A model generated the notes under the pieces. That model did not search any database, was not told where the DNA came from, and saw nothing but the letters and a program-made list of their open reading frames with translations. A stretch of 64,000 nucleotides of DNA from Stakelama flava (GTDB taxonomy: Bacteria; Pseudomonadota; Alphaproteobacteria; Sphingomonadales; Sphingomonadaceae). Every line of letters begins with the position of its first letter. The stretch's first letter is position 1. Shown one piece after another: positions 32,506-42,508 of the stretch. Location of the stretch: assembly GCF_019351405.1 (NCBI RefSeq), contig NZ_JAHWZX010000001.1, forward strand, positions 248,001-312,000, read 5' to 3'. A program made the position numbers and the translations under genes.

Positions 32506-34043
32506 CAGGGGGCGGTCCTTACCATCCGGTCGGCAAGCGTGTCGATGTCGAGCGCATCGACAAAGCGCGCCATGTCCGCGCGCGGGACATTGGTACCGTT
32601 TTCCTCTTCCGAAACCAGAACCGCAACCGCACGCTGACGCCCGCCAAGCAACCTGGCGCGCAGCGTGGCGAGCTTCACCATGTTCGGATCGGCGGTCAGC
32701 GTTCCGGCGACATCGTACCAGATCACGACATGGCGATAGACGGGGCCCGGGGCGGTCATGCGCATGGTCGCCCCGCCCTTCACCGGCGCTTCGTCGGCGA
32801 CGCGCACCCATTTGCCATTTTCCCGGATCGGTCCGATGCCGAAGCCGACAACCTCCCGCCCGTCCGACTGGCCGGCATAGATTGCCACGGCCAGATCGAC
32901 GCGTGCGCCGTCCGGTCCCGCATATTGCCCGATCAGCACATGGTCCGCGCCCGGATAGTTGGGCGTCCATGCCGACCGGGTGACGCGATCTACCCGTTGC
33001 CATCCCGGAACATCTGGCAGCGAGATGGCGCGGGGCAGCGCATCGGCGCGTCCCGCGATCGCTGCGGACCATGCGAAGAATGCAACCGCGATGGCGATCA
33101 CGAACCCGGTTCCGGTCACCGGATCGGTGCGATGCCGTACCGGCGGCGGAAAATCGGCGGGATCGAACCAAGGCGCATCGGGATCGCGGTCGAACCATCG
33201 CCAGCCAATGGCGAGCACGGCGGCCATGACCAGCGCGAAGAAAATCCACCCGTAAACGATATGGTCGAACCCCGTCGCTGCCTCGACCGATGTCCAATAG
33301 GCGGCGTAGATCGTACCGAACGCGCGCAAACCGTTTGCAATCACCGGGACGATCAGCGCCATCGCCATAAAGCCCGCGCGGCGCGCCCATGAAATATAGC
33401 AGACATTGGCGACCAGCGCGCCATAGGCGATCATCGCGATCAGGAACTTGGCCCCCGAACACGCCTCCGCCACCTCGAAATAGCCGTTCGGGATGGTGAT
33501 GAGCACCCCGTCGACACTGGCGGGCACCGCGAACAGGTGAAGCAGCGCCATGCACATCTTCACTGTGACCGTTTGCAGCGGGCCTTCGAACATTTCGCCG
33601 AAGGGAACGAGGAAGAACAGGAAGGCGAGCGGGAAGAGCAGCGCGCGCGCGACATGCGGCCCCAACAACGTCAACGCCGCGCCCTGGATCATCACAACCA
33701 GCCCGAAATGGCGCAGCAGCGCCACGCCTGCCGCGCTCCCCAGCAGCCAGGCAAAGCCGCCCGCCACTACCAGCGCAAGGCCGGGATACCAGCTTTGCGG
33801 CACAAGCCGCGCCAGCCCCTCGCGTCGCTGCCAAACCAGCCAGCCGAACACTGGCATGATGAACAGGCAGTGGCCGAAGGTCGTGCTGTTCCAGTAAATA
33901 CCGGCAAGGTCGGCGACATCGGCATGGAACAGGATCAGCAGTGCAGCGATGGCGCCGCCCAGAAACAGCGCATTGCGGCGCCAACGGCCGTTAAAGCCGC
34001 CGCGCGCACCATCGAAATCACGGGAGGACCAGGCGATGCTCAT
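32505..34043 (-). CDS. xrtA: Exosortase A fused to an EpsI domain
   Basis: A 512-residue inner-membrane protein. The N-terminal ~280 residues are an eight-helix exosortase with the transpeptidase-like triad Cys195 (EACSGAKF), Arg240 (NGLRAF) and His261 (GFDHIVYGW). After a further helix (about 308-326) the C-terminal ~190 residues are a periplasmic EpsI (DUF3485) domain (VPGWQRV to MRMTAPGP). Exosortases recognise and process PEP-CTERM tails of exported proteins. I find no PEP-CTERM protein in this window, so the substrates are elsewhere. Confidence 0.94.
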   Translation of the reverse strand: MSIAWSSRDFDGARGGFNGRWRRNALFLGGAIAALLILFHADVADLAGIYWNSTTFGHCLFIMPVFGWLVWQRREGLARLVPQSWYPGLALVVAGGFAWLLGSAAGVALLRHFGLVVMIQGAALTLLGPHVARALLFPLAFLFFLVPFGEMFEGPLQTVTVKMCMALLHLFAVPASVDGVLITIPNGYFEVAEACSGAKFLIAMIAYGALVANVCYISWARRAGFMAMALIVPVIANGLRAFGTIYAAYWTSVEAATGFDHIVYGWIFFALVMAAVLAIGWRWFDRDPDAPWFDPADFPPPVRHRTDPVTGTGFVIAIAVAFFAWSAAIAGRADALPRAISLPDVPGWQRVDRVTRSAWTPNYPGADHVLIGQYAGPDGARVDLAVAIYAGQSDGREVVGFGIGPIRENGKWVRVADEAPVKGGATMRMTAPGPVYRHVVIWYDVAGTLTADPNMVKLATLRARLLGGRQRAVAVLVSEEENGTNVPRADMARFVDALDIDTLADRMVRTAP

Positions 34044-35257
34044 GCGGCGGATCTGTCACCCGCCCGCCCCGGCGTCGCAAGCCCGACAAGCGTATCGAGC
34101 ACCGAAAACCGCGCGCTCCAGCCATAGCGTTCGACCATGCGCGCGCGCGCCGCCGCGCCCAGCGCGCGGGCGGCGCTCGGATCATCGAGCAGCGCGACGA
34201 CTTCGCTGGCGAACGCATTTGCGTCCTCCGCAACCCGAAGCGCGCCGCCATGATCGATACCGCAAGCCGCAGCGGGGGTGGCAACCACAGGACGCGCCAT
34301 CGCCATCGCCTCCAACACCTTGTTCTGAATCCCGCGCGCCAGTTCCAACGGCGCGACCGCGATCGTGGCGGCGGCGAGCCAGCTGCGCACATCCTCCACC
34401 TCGCCAGTCACGATCACGCCGGACAGCTTACCGAGTGCAGTCACCGTGCCGCCCGGCCGCCGCCCGACGATTGCGAACCGCGCCTGCGGGTACGAGGCAC
34501 GAACCTGGGGAAGGATTTCGCGCGCAAACCAATCGACCGCCTCGACATTGGGGCGATAATCCATCTGGCCGGTGAAGACGATCAACGGCCCCGCTGCGTT
34601 CAGCCGCTCAAAACCGGCGTCGCCATCGTAAAATTCGGTGTCGATTCCGTTTTCAACCACCTGGACTCGCGCCGCACCGCCTTGCGCGCGAAACAGTGCC
34701 GCTTCGGCTTCGCTGACGAAAAGACTGACGTCCGCGCGCGCCGCCACAGCGCGTTCATGGTCGGCGATCAAGCGGCCCTCGCGCGCATTGATCCACGCCA
34801 TCGGCCCATGGGCGTCCTTCGCATAAGCGGCGAATTTTGCCGAATCCATATCGACAAAGTCCATCACCAGCCGGCCCGCGAAATCGCGCGGGATATATTG
34901 CGCCATCTGCCCGGAAAACACGTAGATCGCGTCGATGGCATGGCCCGCCAATACCTCGCCCACGGCCTTGCGCATCGAACGATGATCGAACGCCGCAATC
35001 GAAGCGGGGGTGCCGCGCACGAGTGATTGCAACCCCGCGACCAGCATCGATTTGCTCCGCGGGATGACCGTTGCGCTAACGGTATGGCGTGCCAGTTCAG
35101 CGTCATGGCCCAAGTCGCGAGCGTCATCCGCAAAGGCAAGCAAATGGACCGGGGCGCGGCTGCCGAGATACTTCAGGATATGACAGCTGCGGATTTTGTC
35201 CCCGCGATCGGGCGGATAGGGCACGCGATGGGCGAGGAACAGGATGTCGCCCATCAC
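34040..35257 (-). CDS. XrtA-associated glycosyltransferase (GT4 type)
   Basis: A 405-residue GT-B-fold glycosyltransferase of the group named 'PEP-CTERM/XrtA system glycosyltransferase'. It opens with ILFLAHRVPYPPDRGDKIRS. The C-terminal half has VFTGQMDYRPNVEAVDWF, ARFAIVGRRPGG and PLELARGIQNKVLEAMAMARPVVATPAA, the donor-nucleotide region of GT4 enzymes. It probably adds a sugar to the growing repeat unit on the cytoplasmic face. It overlaps both neighbours by 4 bases. Confidence 0.9.
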   Translation of the reverse strand: MMGDILFLAHRVPYPPDRGDKIRSCHILKYLGSRAPVHLLAFADDARDLGHDAELARHTVSATVIPRSKSMLVAGLQSLVRGTPASIAAFDHRSMRKAVGEVLAGHAIDAIYVFSGQMAQYIPRDFAGRLVMDFVDMDSAKFAAYAKDAHGPMAWINAREGRLIADHERAVAARADVSLFVSEAEAALFRAQGGAARVQVVENGIDTEFYDGDAGFERLNAAGPLIVFTGQMDYRPNVEAVDWFAREILPQVRASYPQARFAIVGRRPGGTVTALGKLSGVIVTGEVEDVRSWLAAATIAVAPLELARGIQNKVLEAMAMARPVVATPAAACGIDHGGALRVAEDANAFASEVVALLDDPSAARALGAAARARMVERYGWSARFSVLDTLVGLATPGRAGDRSAA

Positions 35258-36321
35258 CCCAGCCCTTTTGCGATCAACGGGCCGATGCGGTTAGCCGCCC
35301 AAAGCGGCAATTTCTTCCATGCCGCCACCTGCAACCGGTATTTGGGGCTGAGCGGATTGATCTTGCGCGGCTCCCCGTCGCGTGCGCGCGCCCAATAGGT
35401 GAGCGGTTCGGGGGTGAAACCCCAATTCTTCTTGTACGCCGCCGGCCCGGTCCCGACCTTCGACCGACCGAAATCGAACCGGGCGCATCCACGCCGCCGC
35501 GCATGGCACATCAGCGCGTAATACATGCGTTCATTGGCGCGAAGCGTCCGCGCGGCGTGAACGCCCCCGCCCCAATAGGGATAAACCGTGCCGCGCCAGT
35601 ACAGGCTGAGAACGGCCGCAACCGGCCGCTGCTTTTCGCGCACGACAAGGATATCGGCCGATTCGCCGAACTCCTCCAGCATGGCGGTAAACAGCCGTTT
35701 CGGAAAAACCGGCGTGCCCAGATTGCGCACCGATTCGGCATATACCGCATAATGATCGCGCCGCTGTCTGGCATCGCGGCCCGTCTCGACCGTCAGATCG
35801 CCTTTCAGCGATTTGCGGATTTCGGCACGCTGCTTGCGCGGTATCGCGGAAAGCTGTTCCTCGTCACTTTGGGCAAGATCGCCGACAAAGCCCAGATAGC
35901 TGTCGTCGCACTGCCAGCCCGCGGCGGGCCGCGCCCCGCCGCGCAGTTCCAGCGTGTTGCAGCCCCGGTTCTGGGTGAGTGCCCATGCCGCATCGACCAG
36001 CGGCGTTACCGCCGCGTCATCGCTTGCGAGCACCCCGCCGCCGACCGCGAAGCCGGCCGACACCATGGCGTTGCCGAACAGCGGCGAGCGGGTTTCGGTA
36101 AGCGGCAATATGCCGTGGAGCGCCCCTTGCGCATCCTGCGCCACCAGCATGCGCGCACGCTGACCACAGCCGCGTTCGACCGCAATGCTCCATTGCGGCA
36201 GGTGAAATGGCGTGCCGCCCGGATGCGCTTCGACAAACGCCGTAATTCGCGCGCAATCGTTATCGTCGTACAGATCGGCGTCGCGCACCGTCAGCTTGGG
36301 GAACGAAATCGGCGCGTTCAT
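35254..36321 (-). CDS. XrtA-associated FemAB/GNAT-like transferase
   Basis: A 355-residue FemAB-family protein with two GNAT-like folds (CFHLPQ-like FHLPQWSIAVERG; AVLSLYWRGTVYPYWGGG; ANERMYYALMCHARRRG; FDFGRSKVGTGPAAYKKNWGF). FemAB enzymes attach amino acids from aminoacyl-tRNA to cell-wall precursors. In XrtA loci the homologue is thought to modify the polysaccharide or its carrier, but no reaction has been proven. It is translationally coupled to the glycosyltransferase and the deacetylase by 4-base overlaps. Confidence 0.9.
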   Translation of the reverse strand: MNAPISFPKLTVRDADLYDDNDCARITAFVEAHPGGTPFHLPQWSIAVERGCGQRARMLVAQDAQGALHGILPLTETRSPLFGNAMVSAGFAVGGGVLASDDAAVTPLVDAAWALTQNRGCNTLELRGGARPAAGWQCDDSYLGFVGDLAQSDEEQLSAIPRKQRAEIRKSLKGDLTVETGRDARQRRDHYAVYAESVRNLGTPVFPKRLFTAMLEEFGESADILVVREKQRPVAAVLSLYWRGTVYPYWGGGVHAARTLRANERMYYALMCHARRRGCARFDFGRSKVGTGPAAYKKNWGFTPEPLTYWARARDGEPRKINPLSPKYRLQVAAWKKLPLWAANRIGPLIAKGLG

Positions 36322-37160
36322 CCTAGCCGAGCGCCTTCCGCAGCGGCGACTTCGTCAACCCGCGTCCATTGATGCGCGGCGAGCAGGCGGCGCAGCTTGC
36401 TCTCCATCGCCGACAGGCGGCTGTAATGGCGAAGACGCGATCGGATCGGTGCATCGCTCACCCGCGGCTGATCCGGATCGACTTCCCATGGATGAAAATA
36501 GAATATGGCGGGCCGTCCATCTCGACCGTTCACCCGGCGCACCGTCCAGCGCATGAACGCGCCGGGCAACAGGCGGAAAAAACCGCCGCCCGTCGCCATG
36601 TTGCGCCTGCCCAGCCTGGCAGTCGTGACTGGCAGTTCGACCAGCGGCGAATCGTCCAGCGGGCGAAAGGCGAAGCGCGGCGCTTCGGGCCAGCCATAAT
36701 GATCGTGCACCACCGGGGCGACGCTGGAAGAATAGCGATAGCCTTCCCCGGCAAGGATGTCGTGCGCCCAGGGCGTGCGCTTGTCGATCGAGAAACTGGG
36801 CGCGCGATACCCGGTGACCGCGACGCCGGACGTTTGCTCAAGCACCGCACGCGTGCGGCGCAGGTCGTCACGAAACTGATCGGGCGTCAACGTGAAGACG
36901 CGCCGATGATCCCAGCCATGGCTGGCGACCTCATGCCCGGCATCGGCAATCCGCCGCATCAGTTTCGGATTGCGCTGTGCAATCCAGCCGAGCGTGAAAA
37001 AGGTCGCCTTCACCCCGGCTTCGGCGAACAGCGCAAGCACGGCATCGCTGTTCGCTTCGACACGATGTTCCAGCCGGTCCCAGTCGGCGCGATCGATCAC
37101 GCGTTCGAACGCGCCGACCTGGAACCAGTCTTCGATATCGACGGACATCGCGTTGCGCAT
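36318..37160 (-). CDS. XrtA-associated polysaccharide deacetylase
   Basis: The protein has 280 residues from ATG 37160 (MRNAMSVDIEDWFQV, the family N terminus; longer readings extend into the ATPase gap). It is a NodB-fold carbohydrate esterase 4: the catalytic Asp-Asp-like motif SVDIEDWF, the metal His pair in ASHGWDHRRVF and a C-terminal FYFHPWEVDPDQPR. It removes acetyl groups from N-acetyl sugars of the exopolysaccharide. There is no signal peptide, which is usual for this subgroup. Confidence 0.92.
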   Translation of the reverse strand: MRNAMSVDIEDWFQVGAFERVIDRADWDRLEHRVEANSDAVLALFAEAGVKATFFTLGWIAQRNPKLMRRIADAGHEVASHGWDHRRVFTLTPDQFRDDLRRTRAVLEQTSGVAVTGYRAPSFSIDKRTPWAHDILAGEGYRYSSSVAPVVHDHYGWPEAPRFAFRPLDDSPLVELPVTTARLGRRNMATGGGFFRLLPGAFMRWTVRRVNGRDGRPAIFYFHPWEVDPDQPRVSDAPIRSRLRHYSRLSAMESKLRRLLAAHQWTRVDEVAAAEGARLG

Positions 37161-37173
37161 CGCCGTGCCGCTC

Positions 37174-38316
37174 CTATCCCATCGAATTTCGGATAGTGCC
37201 GATATCGGGTCGCGCGCCGTCGCCTTCCACCCAGTCGACGAGCAGCGTGAGAACCCGGCGAAGCGCCCGATCCTGTTCATCCAGTCGCGATTCGATCCGC
37301 GCGAGTTGCTTCGCCATGTCGTCGGACTCATCGCGCACCGGTTCCTCAGGCGTTTCCTCAACAGGCGCAGGCGCCGGGGCCGGGTGATTTTCCTGATGAT
37401 CGACCGTCGGCGCTGGGTCGGCCGGTTCGGCAGCTATCGGGCCTGGCTCGGGCACCGGCTCGCGCGGTTCGGAGCGCGCTGCCGCAACCCGCGCGACCGG
37501 GTTCATGTCGCCTTCCAGATCGGCAATGACCTGTTCGACATCCGCTCCCGAAAAAGCGTCAATCTCCTCGATCGCGCCGAACAGCAGAACCCGGCCCGCA
37601 AGCTGGTTCACCAGCCGTGGGATGCCGTGCGACCAGCGGTGGATCGCGGCAATCGCGTCGTTGCTGAAACGCGGCCGCCCGCGCCAGCCCACGACCGACA
37701 GCCGGTGGATCAGATAGGATTCGACCTCATCGCGCTCCATCGGGGCAAGATGATGCATCGCGATGATCCGCTGGCGAAGCTGTTCCAGCCGCGAATGGCC
37801 CTGCAGCACGTCGCGAAATTCGGGCTGGCCGAGCAGGAATATCTGAAGCAGCGGATAACCGCCCGATTGAAAATTGGAGAGCATCCGAAGTTCTTCGAGC
37901 GAAGCGACGGGAAGCGCCTGCGCCTCGTCGACGATCAGCAGCGTCCGGCGTCCTTCGCGCGCCTGAGCATGCAGGCCGCGCTCGATCGCGGCGAGCAGAT
38001 GCGCCTTCGCCATCCCGCTGCTGTCGACGTCCAGCCCCGCCGCGACCATGTGCAGCAGGTCCTCCGCCTCTATCTGCGTGGTGACGATGGTGATGAGGTG
38101 CAGTTGCTCGGTATCCAGCGTCTCGGTCAGGTGACCGACCAGCGTCGTCTTTCCCGCGCCCGGATCGCCGGTGATGACGATGAACCCCTCGCCCTGGCTG
38201 ATGCCATAGCCGAGATACGCCATCGCCTTTCTGTGCGTGGCGGTATCGAACCAGAATTTCGGATCGGGGGTAAGCTGGAATGGCCTTCCGCTCAGTCCGT
38301 AATGGTCGTCATACAT
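37174..38316 (-). CDS. XrtA-associated ExeA-like AAA ATPase
   Basis: A 380-residue ATPase starting MYDDHYGLSGRPFQLTPDPKFWF, diagnostic of this group. Walker A is GDPGAGKTTL (50-59), Walker B LLIVDEAQAL, and LIHRLSVVGW follows in the sensor region. It resembles GspA/ExeA but lacks the membrane and peptidoglycan-binding part. The last ~110 residues are a Pro/Glu-rich tail and a coiled-coil segment (MAKQLARIESRLDEQDRAL). It probably supports assembly or trafficking of the export complex. Confidence 0.92.
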   Translation of the reverse strand: MYDDHYGLSGRPFQLTPDPKFWFDTATHRKAMAYLGYGISQGEGFIVITGDPGAGKTTLVGHLTETLDTEQLHLITIVTTQIEAEDLLHMVAAGLDVDSSGMAKAHLLAAIERGLHAQAREGRRTLLIVDEAQALPVASLEELRMLSNFQSGGYPLLQIFLLGQPEFRDVLQGHSRLEQLRQRIIAMHHLAPMERDEVESYLIHRLSVVGWRGRPRFSNDAIAAIHRWSHGIPRLVNQLAGRVLLFGAIEEIDAFSGADVEQVIADLEGDMNPVARVAAARSEPREPVPEPGPIAAEPADPAPTVDHQENHPAPAPAPVEETPEEPVRDESDDMAKQLARIESRLDEQDRALRRVLTLLVDWVEGDGARPDIGTIRNSMG

Positions 38317-38348
38317 TCTGTCTGCTCCTCATCCGCGGCCGTGGCGCG

Positions 38349-39944
38349 TCAGAAACTGTAGCCAAGGCCGAGCAGCGCCTGGGCGGAAATATCCTGCTGC
38401 GCGCCTTCGGTATCATAGGTGAAAAGACCGCCGGAAAGCGACGCGCCCAGCCGGCCGAAACTGCGGGTATAGGCAAGGTTCGCCCCCGCCCCCCAGACCG
38501 ACGAGCTGCCCAGCCCGCTTTCGTAATAATTGGCGTAGATATTGCCCGACAGTGTCGAAGTTGACGACAGCGCCCGTGCGGCGAAAGCCTGAAAATAATA
38601 GCTTTCGTCAGTGACGCCGTCGATATCGATCCCGGCGATGAGTTCGGGCGCATAATAGCGGCGATTGGCATAGCCCGCACCTATGCCGAAGCGCGTGCCG
38701 CCACGATTGAAGGAGATCACGCCGTCCACGCCCCGCGCGCGATAATTGGCGGCGGCAAGCGATTGCAGCACGCCGTTCAGGCAACCGCCCGCGGCGCTTC
38801 CCACGCTGCCATAGACGCAGCCATTGTAATTGTTGCTGAACGTATCGGGGCTGGTGTCGAATTGCGTCGGCAGCGCTTCCACCGCCGACCCTAGTTGCCG
38901 TCCAAAACTCTGCACGCTGTCGTACACGCCGACCTGTATCCCCGAACCGGGGCCGATCTGGTGGCTGAACGATCCGGTATAGCTCCAGCTGTCATAGCGC
39001 CTGCCGATCCGCGCTTCCAGTTCGGTGCGCGGGCTGGGCCGCCATAAGATGCCCGCGTCCCAGAATAGCGGGTTGTCGGTTTCATACGCGATCCGCCGCG
39101 GCGAATCGGGATCGGTGACATAGCGTCCGCTGCTGCTGATCACCGGATCGCCGTCATCGTCGGTCAGCGCATCGCGCTGGCTGATTTCGATATGCTCATA
39201 GCCCGCGCCGCCGACAAGCGCGAGTTCGCGGCTGACCGGCAGCACTAGGTCGCCCCGGACATATTCGCCCTGATAACGCTGGTCGAGCTGACTCGCATCC
39301 TCCCGGTTTACCGCGGCGCTGACCGTGATCCCGACGGGCAGGACGCGGCCCGCCTCCACGCCCGCGCTCGCGCTGAAGGCATGCCGGGTCGAGCTGTCGA
39401 AATAATCCTGCGCGGGCTGATCGGCGGCGGCGACATAATCGGGCGTCTCCGCCTTGGTATAGCCGAAGCGATATGCCGCGCCGATCTGTACGGGGCCGAT
39501 GCCGGTGGACACGGTCGGCCCTAGATCGGCCGAATAGATTTGCGTGATATTGTCGCTATCGACCGCAAGCAGCGACGGGTCAGCACCGCGAATATCGGTG
39601 CGGCTGCGCGTCGCGATCGCGCTGGCGTCGAACGATACGCCCGGCGCTACGTCGATCGCCGCGCGCGCCAGCCCGCTATGCACATCCTCGTCGCTCAGAT
39701 CGTCGTCATAGGCGAAGCGATGTTCGTAATTATAGCTTAGCTGCACTTGCACCCGGCGCGACTGGATCAAGGCATCGAGCCCCGCGCCGAGCGTCGAATA
39801 GGTAAGCACATCGCCCGATTGCAGATCGGCGGTCAGCACCTGCGACGCCTCGATATGCGGCGTGATTTCGGTTCGCGACTGCGCGGAGGCAGGCTCTGCG
39901 GTGGCGATCAGCGCGATACCGCACAGGAGCGCGCGGTTCCTCAT
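38349..39944 (-). CDS. XrtA-associated outer-membrane beta-barrel protein
   Basis: The protein has 531 residues from ATG 39944 with a Sec signal peptide (MRNRALLCGIALIATAEPASA). The rest alternates hydrophobic and polar residues, as expected for beta strands, and ends in an aromatic residue (LLGLGYSF), the C-terminal signature of outer-membrane barrels. It belongs to the PEP-CTERM system-associated TIGR03016-like group and may form or assist the polysaccharide exit route. A Cys pair in NGCVYGSVGSAAGGCLNG may form a disulfide. It overlaps the kinase gene by 4 bases. Confidence 0.88.
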   Translation of the reverse strand: MRNRALLCGIALIATAEPASAQSRTEITPHIEASQVLTADLQSGDVLTYSTLGAGLDALIQSRRVQVQLSYNYEHRFAYDDDLSDEDVHSGLARAAIDVAPGVSFDASAIATRSRTDIRGADPSLLAVDSDNITQIYSADLGPTVSTGIGPVQIGAAYRFGYTKAETPDYVAAADQPAQDYFDSSTRHAFSASAGVEAGRVLPVGITVSAAVNREDASQLDQRYQGEYVRGDLVLPVSRELALVGGAGYEHIEISQRDALTDDDGDPVISSSGRYVTDPDSPRRIAYETDNPLFWDAGILWRPSPRTELEARIGRRYDSWSYTGSFSHQIGPGSGIQVGVYDSVQSFGRQLGSAVEALPTQFDTSPDTFSNNYNGCVYGSVGSAAGGCLNGVLQSLAAANYRARGVDGVISFNRGGTRFGIGAGYANRRYYAPELIAGIDIDGVTDESYYFQAFAARALSSTSTLSGNIYANYYESGLGSSSVWGAGANLAYTRSFGRLGASLSGGLFTYDTEGAQQDISAQALLGLGYSF

Positions 39945-40972
39945 TTTCCTGAATCCGTGCCGTAATAGGTGCCAAATCGCGCGCCGCCGGGGGCGAAGGT
40001 GACGCCGTTGAGGAGAAGCTGGATGTGATCGCACCGGTCGAGCAGTTGCACCGCTTCGCGCAGGTCCGCTTCGCTGGTCGAATCGGCGCGCACGACGAGC
40101 ATCACCTGTCCGACATGCATCGCAAGTGCCGAGGCGGAAGAGGCGGCGAGCGCGGGCGGCGAATCGAACAGCACGATGCGCTTCGGATTGGCTGCGGCCA
40201 GACGATCGAGGATCGCGCTGGCACGCGCGCTGGCGAGCAGTTCGGTGTCGCTGTCCGACCGCGTGCCTGCCGGCAGGATCGAAAGGTGCGGTATATCGGT
40301 GGCAAGTATCAGGCGTTCGACGTCGATCGATGAATCGCCCAGCGCGTCGAGCAGCCCCGGCCCCGGTTCGATCCCCAGCGTGGCCGGAATGTCGGGCTTC
40401 GCGAAATCGGCATCGACCAGCAGGATTTCGACATCCTTTTCCGCCGCCAGCGAAATGGCAAGGTTGATAGCGCAAAAGGTCTTGCCGTCGTTCGGTCGTG
40501 CAGAGCCGACCAGAATCATTCGCGAATGCGCGCCATTCTCCCGTTCCACGGCAGCGGCGGTGATCAGCAATTGCCGCTTCACCAGCCGCATTTCCTCGGC
40601 CAGCGCGGTTACCGGCGCACCGGGCACCAGCATGCCCTTTTCGACCAGTCGGTCGCGATCGATCGCGACGACATCACGCGGTGCGGTGGATAGGCCCAGC
40701 TTGCCCCTGACCAGCGGCGGATCGTTACGGGGCTGTTCGGGTGCGGACGGCGGCTCTGACGGTGAACCTGCAACCGGCTCCTGCGCGACGGCCACCGTCG
40801 GCGTGGCCGGCACGGCTGATTCTTCTCGCGGCGCGGCTTGCGCATCCTCCACATCGGAAAAGCGTCGTGGTTTGTCGAGCGGGGGGAACTCGCCCGGCAC
40901 GCCATAGGCATAGCGTTCGGCGGCGCGTTCGAGCAGCGTGCCCTTATATTTGCGCGGAGTGCTTTCGTTCAT
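39941..40972 (-). CDS. XrtA-associated tyrosine autokinase (BY-kinase)
   Basis: The protein has 343 residues from ATG 40972 (MNESTPRKYKGTLLERAAERY). The N-terminal half is a disordered Pro/Ala/Glu linker. The kinase domain has the variant Walker A SARPNDGKTF, Walker A' ILLVDADFAKPDI and Walker B VLFDSPPAL. The C terminus has a YY pair (FGTYYGTDSGK) as likely autophosphorylation sites. Together with the chain-length protein just upstream it should control polymer length, as Wzc/CapB pairs do. Confidence 0.92.
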   Translation of the reverse strand: MNESTPRKYKGTLLERAAERYAYGVPGEFPPLDKPRRFSDVEDAQAAPREESAVPATPTVAVAQEPVAGSPSEPPSAPEQPRNDPPLVRGKLGLSTAPRDVVAIDRDRLVEKGMLVPGAPVTALAEEMRLVKRQLLITAAAVERENGAHSRMILVGSARPNDGKTFCAINLAISLAAEKDVEILLVDADFAKPDIPATLGIEPGPGLLDALGDSSIDVERLILATDIPHLSILPAGTRSDSDTELLASARASAILDRLAAANPKRIVLFDSPPALAASSASALAMHVGQVMLVVRADSTSEADLREAVQLLDRCDHIQLLLNGVTFAPGGARFGTYYGTDSGK

Positions 40973-40982
40973 CGCCTGCTCC

Positions 40983-42506
40983 TCACGCGACCATCCCGCG
41001 CTGGACGAATTCGATGCCCAGCAGCGCGACATAGGCGAAGGCGAGCGCCCCTGCTCCGCCGTAAAACAGTTTCAGCCGCTTTCGCCGAAGCGCGCTCTGC
41101 GCATGGGTCACTACCTCGCCGATCGAACCGATCACCGGCATGCCGCTTGCACGCTCAAGCCGCGCCGCTGTGGGAAAGGTGGTGCGCAGCTTGCCCAGCG
41201 CGAACGCAGCGCCGATGCCACCGCCAATGCCAAGGATCAGCACCCCGGTCAGCAGCAACGGACGGTTGGGCGCGGCCGGAACACGCGGCGCGGTCGGCGG
41301 ATCGACCACGTTGAATTTTACCGAATCATCGGCATTTTGCGCCTGCGCCTGTAGCTTCACCTGCTCGCGGTCGGACAGCAATTTATTATATTGGTCCTGC
41401 AGTACCTGAAGATCGCGCTGGGTCTGCGCCTGATCCGCGGCGACCGCCGGGTTGCCGTTCAGCTTCGCCTGAAGCTGGTCGAGATCGCCCTGAAGCTGGT
41501 TGCGGCGCTGGGTCAGCTCGGCAACGCGCGATTCCTTGTCCGCCTGCATCGACTGAAGCTGCATATAAAGCGGGTTGGGCGAACCGCCGCCGCTGTTGAC
41601 CGGTTCGCTCCGGGCGGCCTGCTTCGCCTGGGCAAGCTGATTTTTCAGCGCGATCACATCGGGATGCTGATCTGTCCAGCCGCGCGCACGCGCTTCCGCC
41701 AGTTGCCCCTCGATCGTAGCAACCCGCGTGCGTGCGGGACCGGCGCTGCCTGCGCTGCCCGGAATAGAACGCGGCGTGCTCGACAGCTGCGCACCGACCG
41801 CGGTCATGCTGGAGCGCGCGGCGGCAAGGTCCTGTTCGACATCGGCAAGCTGACTGCGCGCGGCGGAAATGCGATCGGTGAGCGATCCCGTGCCGGGCAG
41901 CGAGGAAAGATACTGGTCCTGAAAATCAGCAACTTTCTCCTCCGCCGCTTGAAGCTGTTTCTGACGCTGATCGAGCTGCTGGTTGAGAAAATCGAGCCGC
42001 TGCGCGACATCCTCGCGATCGGCGGACAGATTGTCGCTAACGAACACGTCGATCAGCTTCTGGACGATCTGGCGGGAGAGTTTCGCGCTCTCGGCATCCG
42101 ACCCGGCGGCGACGCTGGCCGAAATCTTGAACAGATTGTCCTGTTGCTGGGTAACGGTGATCATGTCCTGAAGCGCGGCGACCTTTGCCGCGACCTCGGC
42201 ATCGCTCGACGCGCTTTTGGAAAGATCGGTGCCGCGCACCACCTTTTCCAGATTCACGGCCGATGTCAGCGTCTGGCGGATGCGGTCCATCTGGCGCGCC
42301 TGCTGAACCGGTGTGGCGGCGGCGTCGCCCTGAAGAATATCGCTGGTTTCAACCAGGATACGCGCGCTCGATTCATATCGGTTAGGGATTTGCGAAACGA
42401 CCAGCCAGCCGGCAAGGCACAGCGCCCATGCGACGGCAAGCGCGATCCAGCGCTTCGCCCAGATCGCATGCAGCGCGATCCGGAGTTCGTCGACCATCCC
42501 CCCCAT
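40983..42506 (-). CDS. XrtA-associated Wzz-type chain-length determinant
   Basis: A 507-residue inner-membrane co-polymerase. One membrane helix near 15-35 (WIALAVAWALCLAGWLVV) and a second near 420-440 (LLLTGVLILGIGGGIGAAFAL) flank a large periplasmic coiled-coil region rich in Gln and Glu (about 170-400). A third short helix lies at the end (LAFAYVALLGIEFV). No kinase domain is fused; it is the separate next gene. It follows the export lipoprotein by 2 bases. Confidence 0.92.
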   Translation of the reverse strand: MGGMVDELRIALHAIWAKRWIALAVAWALCLAGWLVVSQIPNRYESSARILVETSDILQGDAAATPVQQARQMDRIRQTLTSAVNLEKVVRGTDLSKSASSDAEVAAKVAALQDMITVTQQQDNLFKISASVAAGSDAESAKLSRQIVQKLIDVFVSDNLSADREDVAQRLDFLNQQLDQRQKQLQAAEEKVADFQDQYLSSLPGTGSLTDRISAARSQLADVEQDLAAARSSMTAVGAQLSSTPRSIPGSAGSAGPARTRVATIEGQLAEARARGWTDQHPDVIALKNQLAQAKQAARSEPVNSGGGSPNPLYMQLQSMQADKESRVAELTQRRNQLQGDLDQLQAKLNGNPAVAADQAQTQRDLQVLQDQYNKLLSDREQVKLQAQAQNADDSVKFNVVDPPTAPRVPAAPNRPLLLTGVLILGIGGGIGAAFALGKLRTTFPTAARLERASGMPVIGSIGEVVTHAQSALRRKRLKLFYGGAGALAFAYVALLGIEFVQRGMVA

Positions 42507-42508
42507 GA

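Noticed and set aside
32506-33984. N-terminal extension of the amidotransferase to 1121 residues
   Set aside because: The extension is an out-of-frame reading of xrtA. Amidotransferases of this class need Cys2 exposed after MCGIAG, which fixes the start at 32505.
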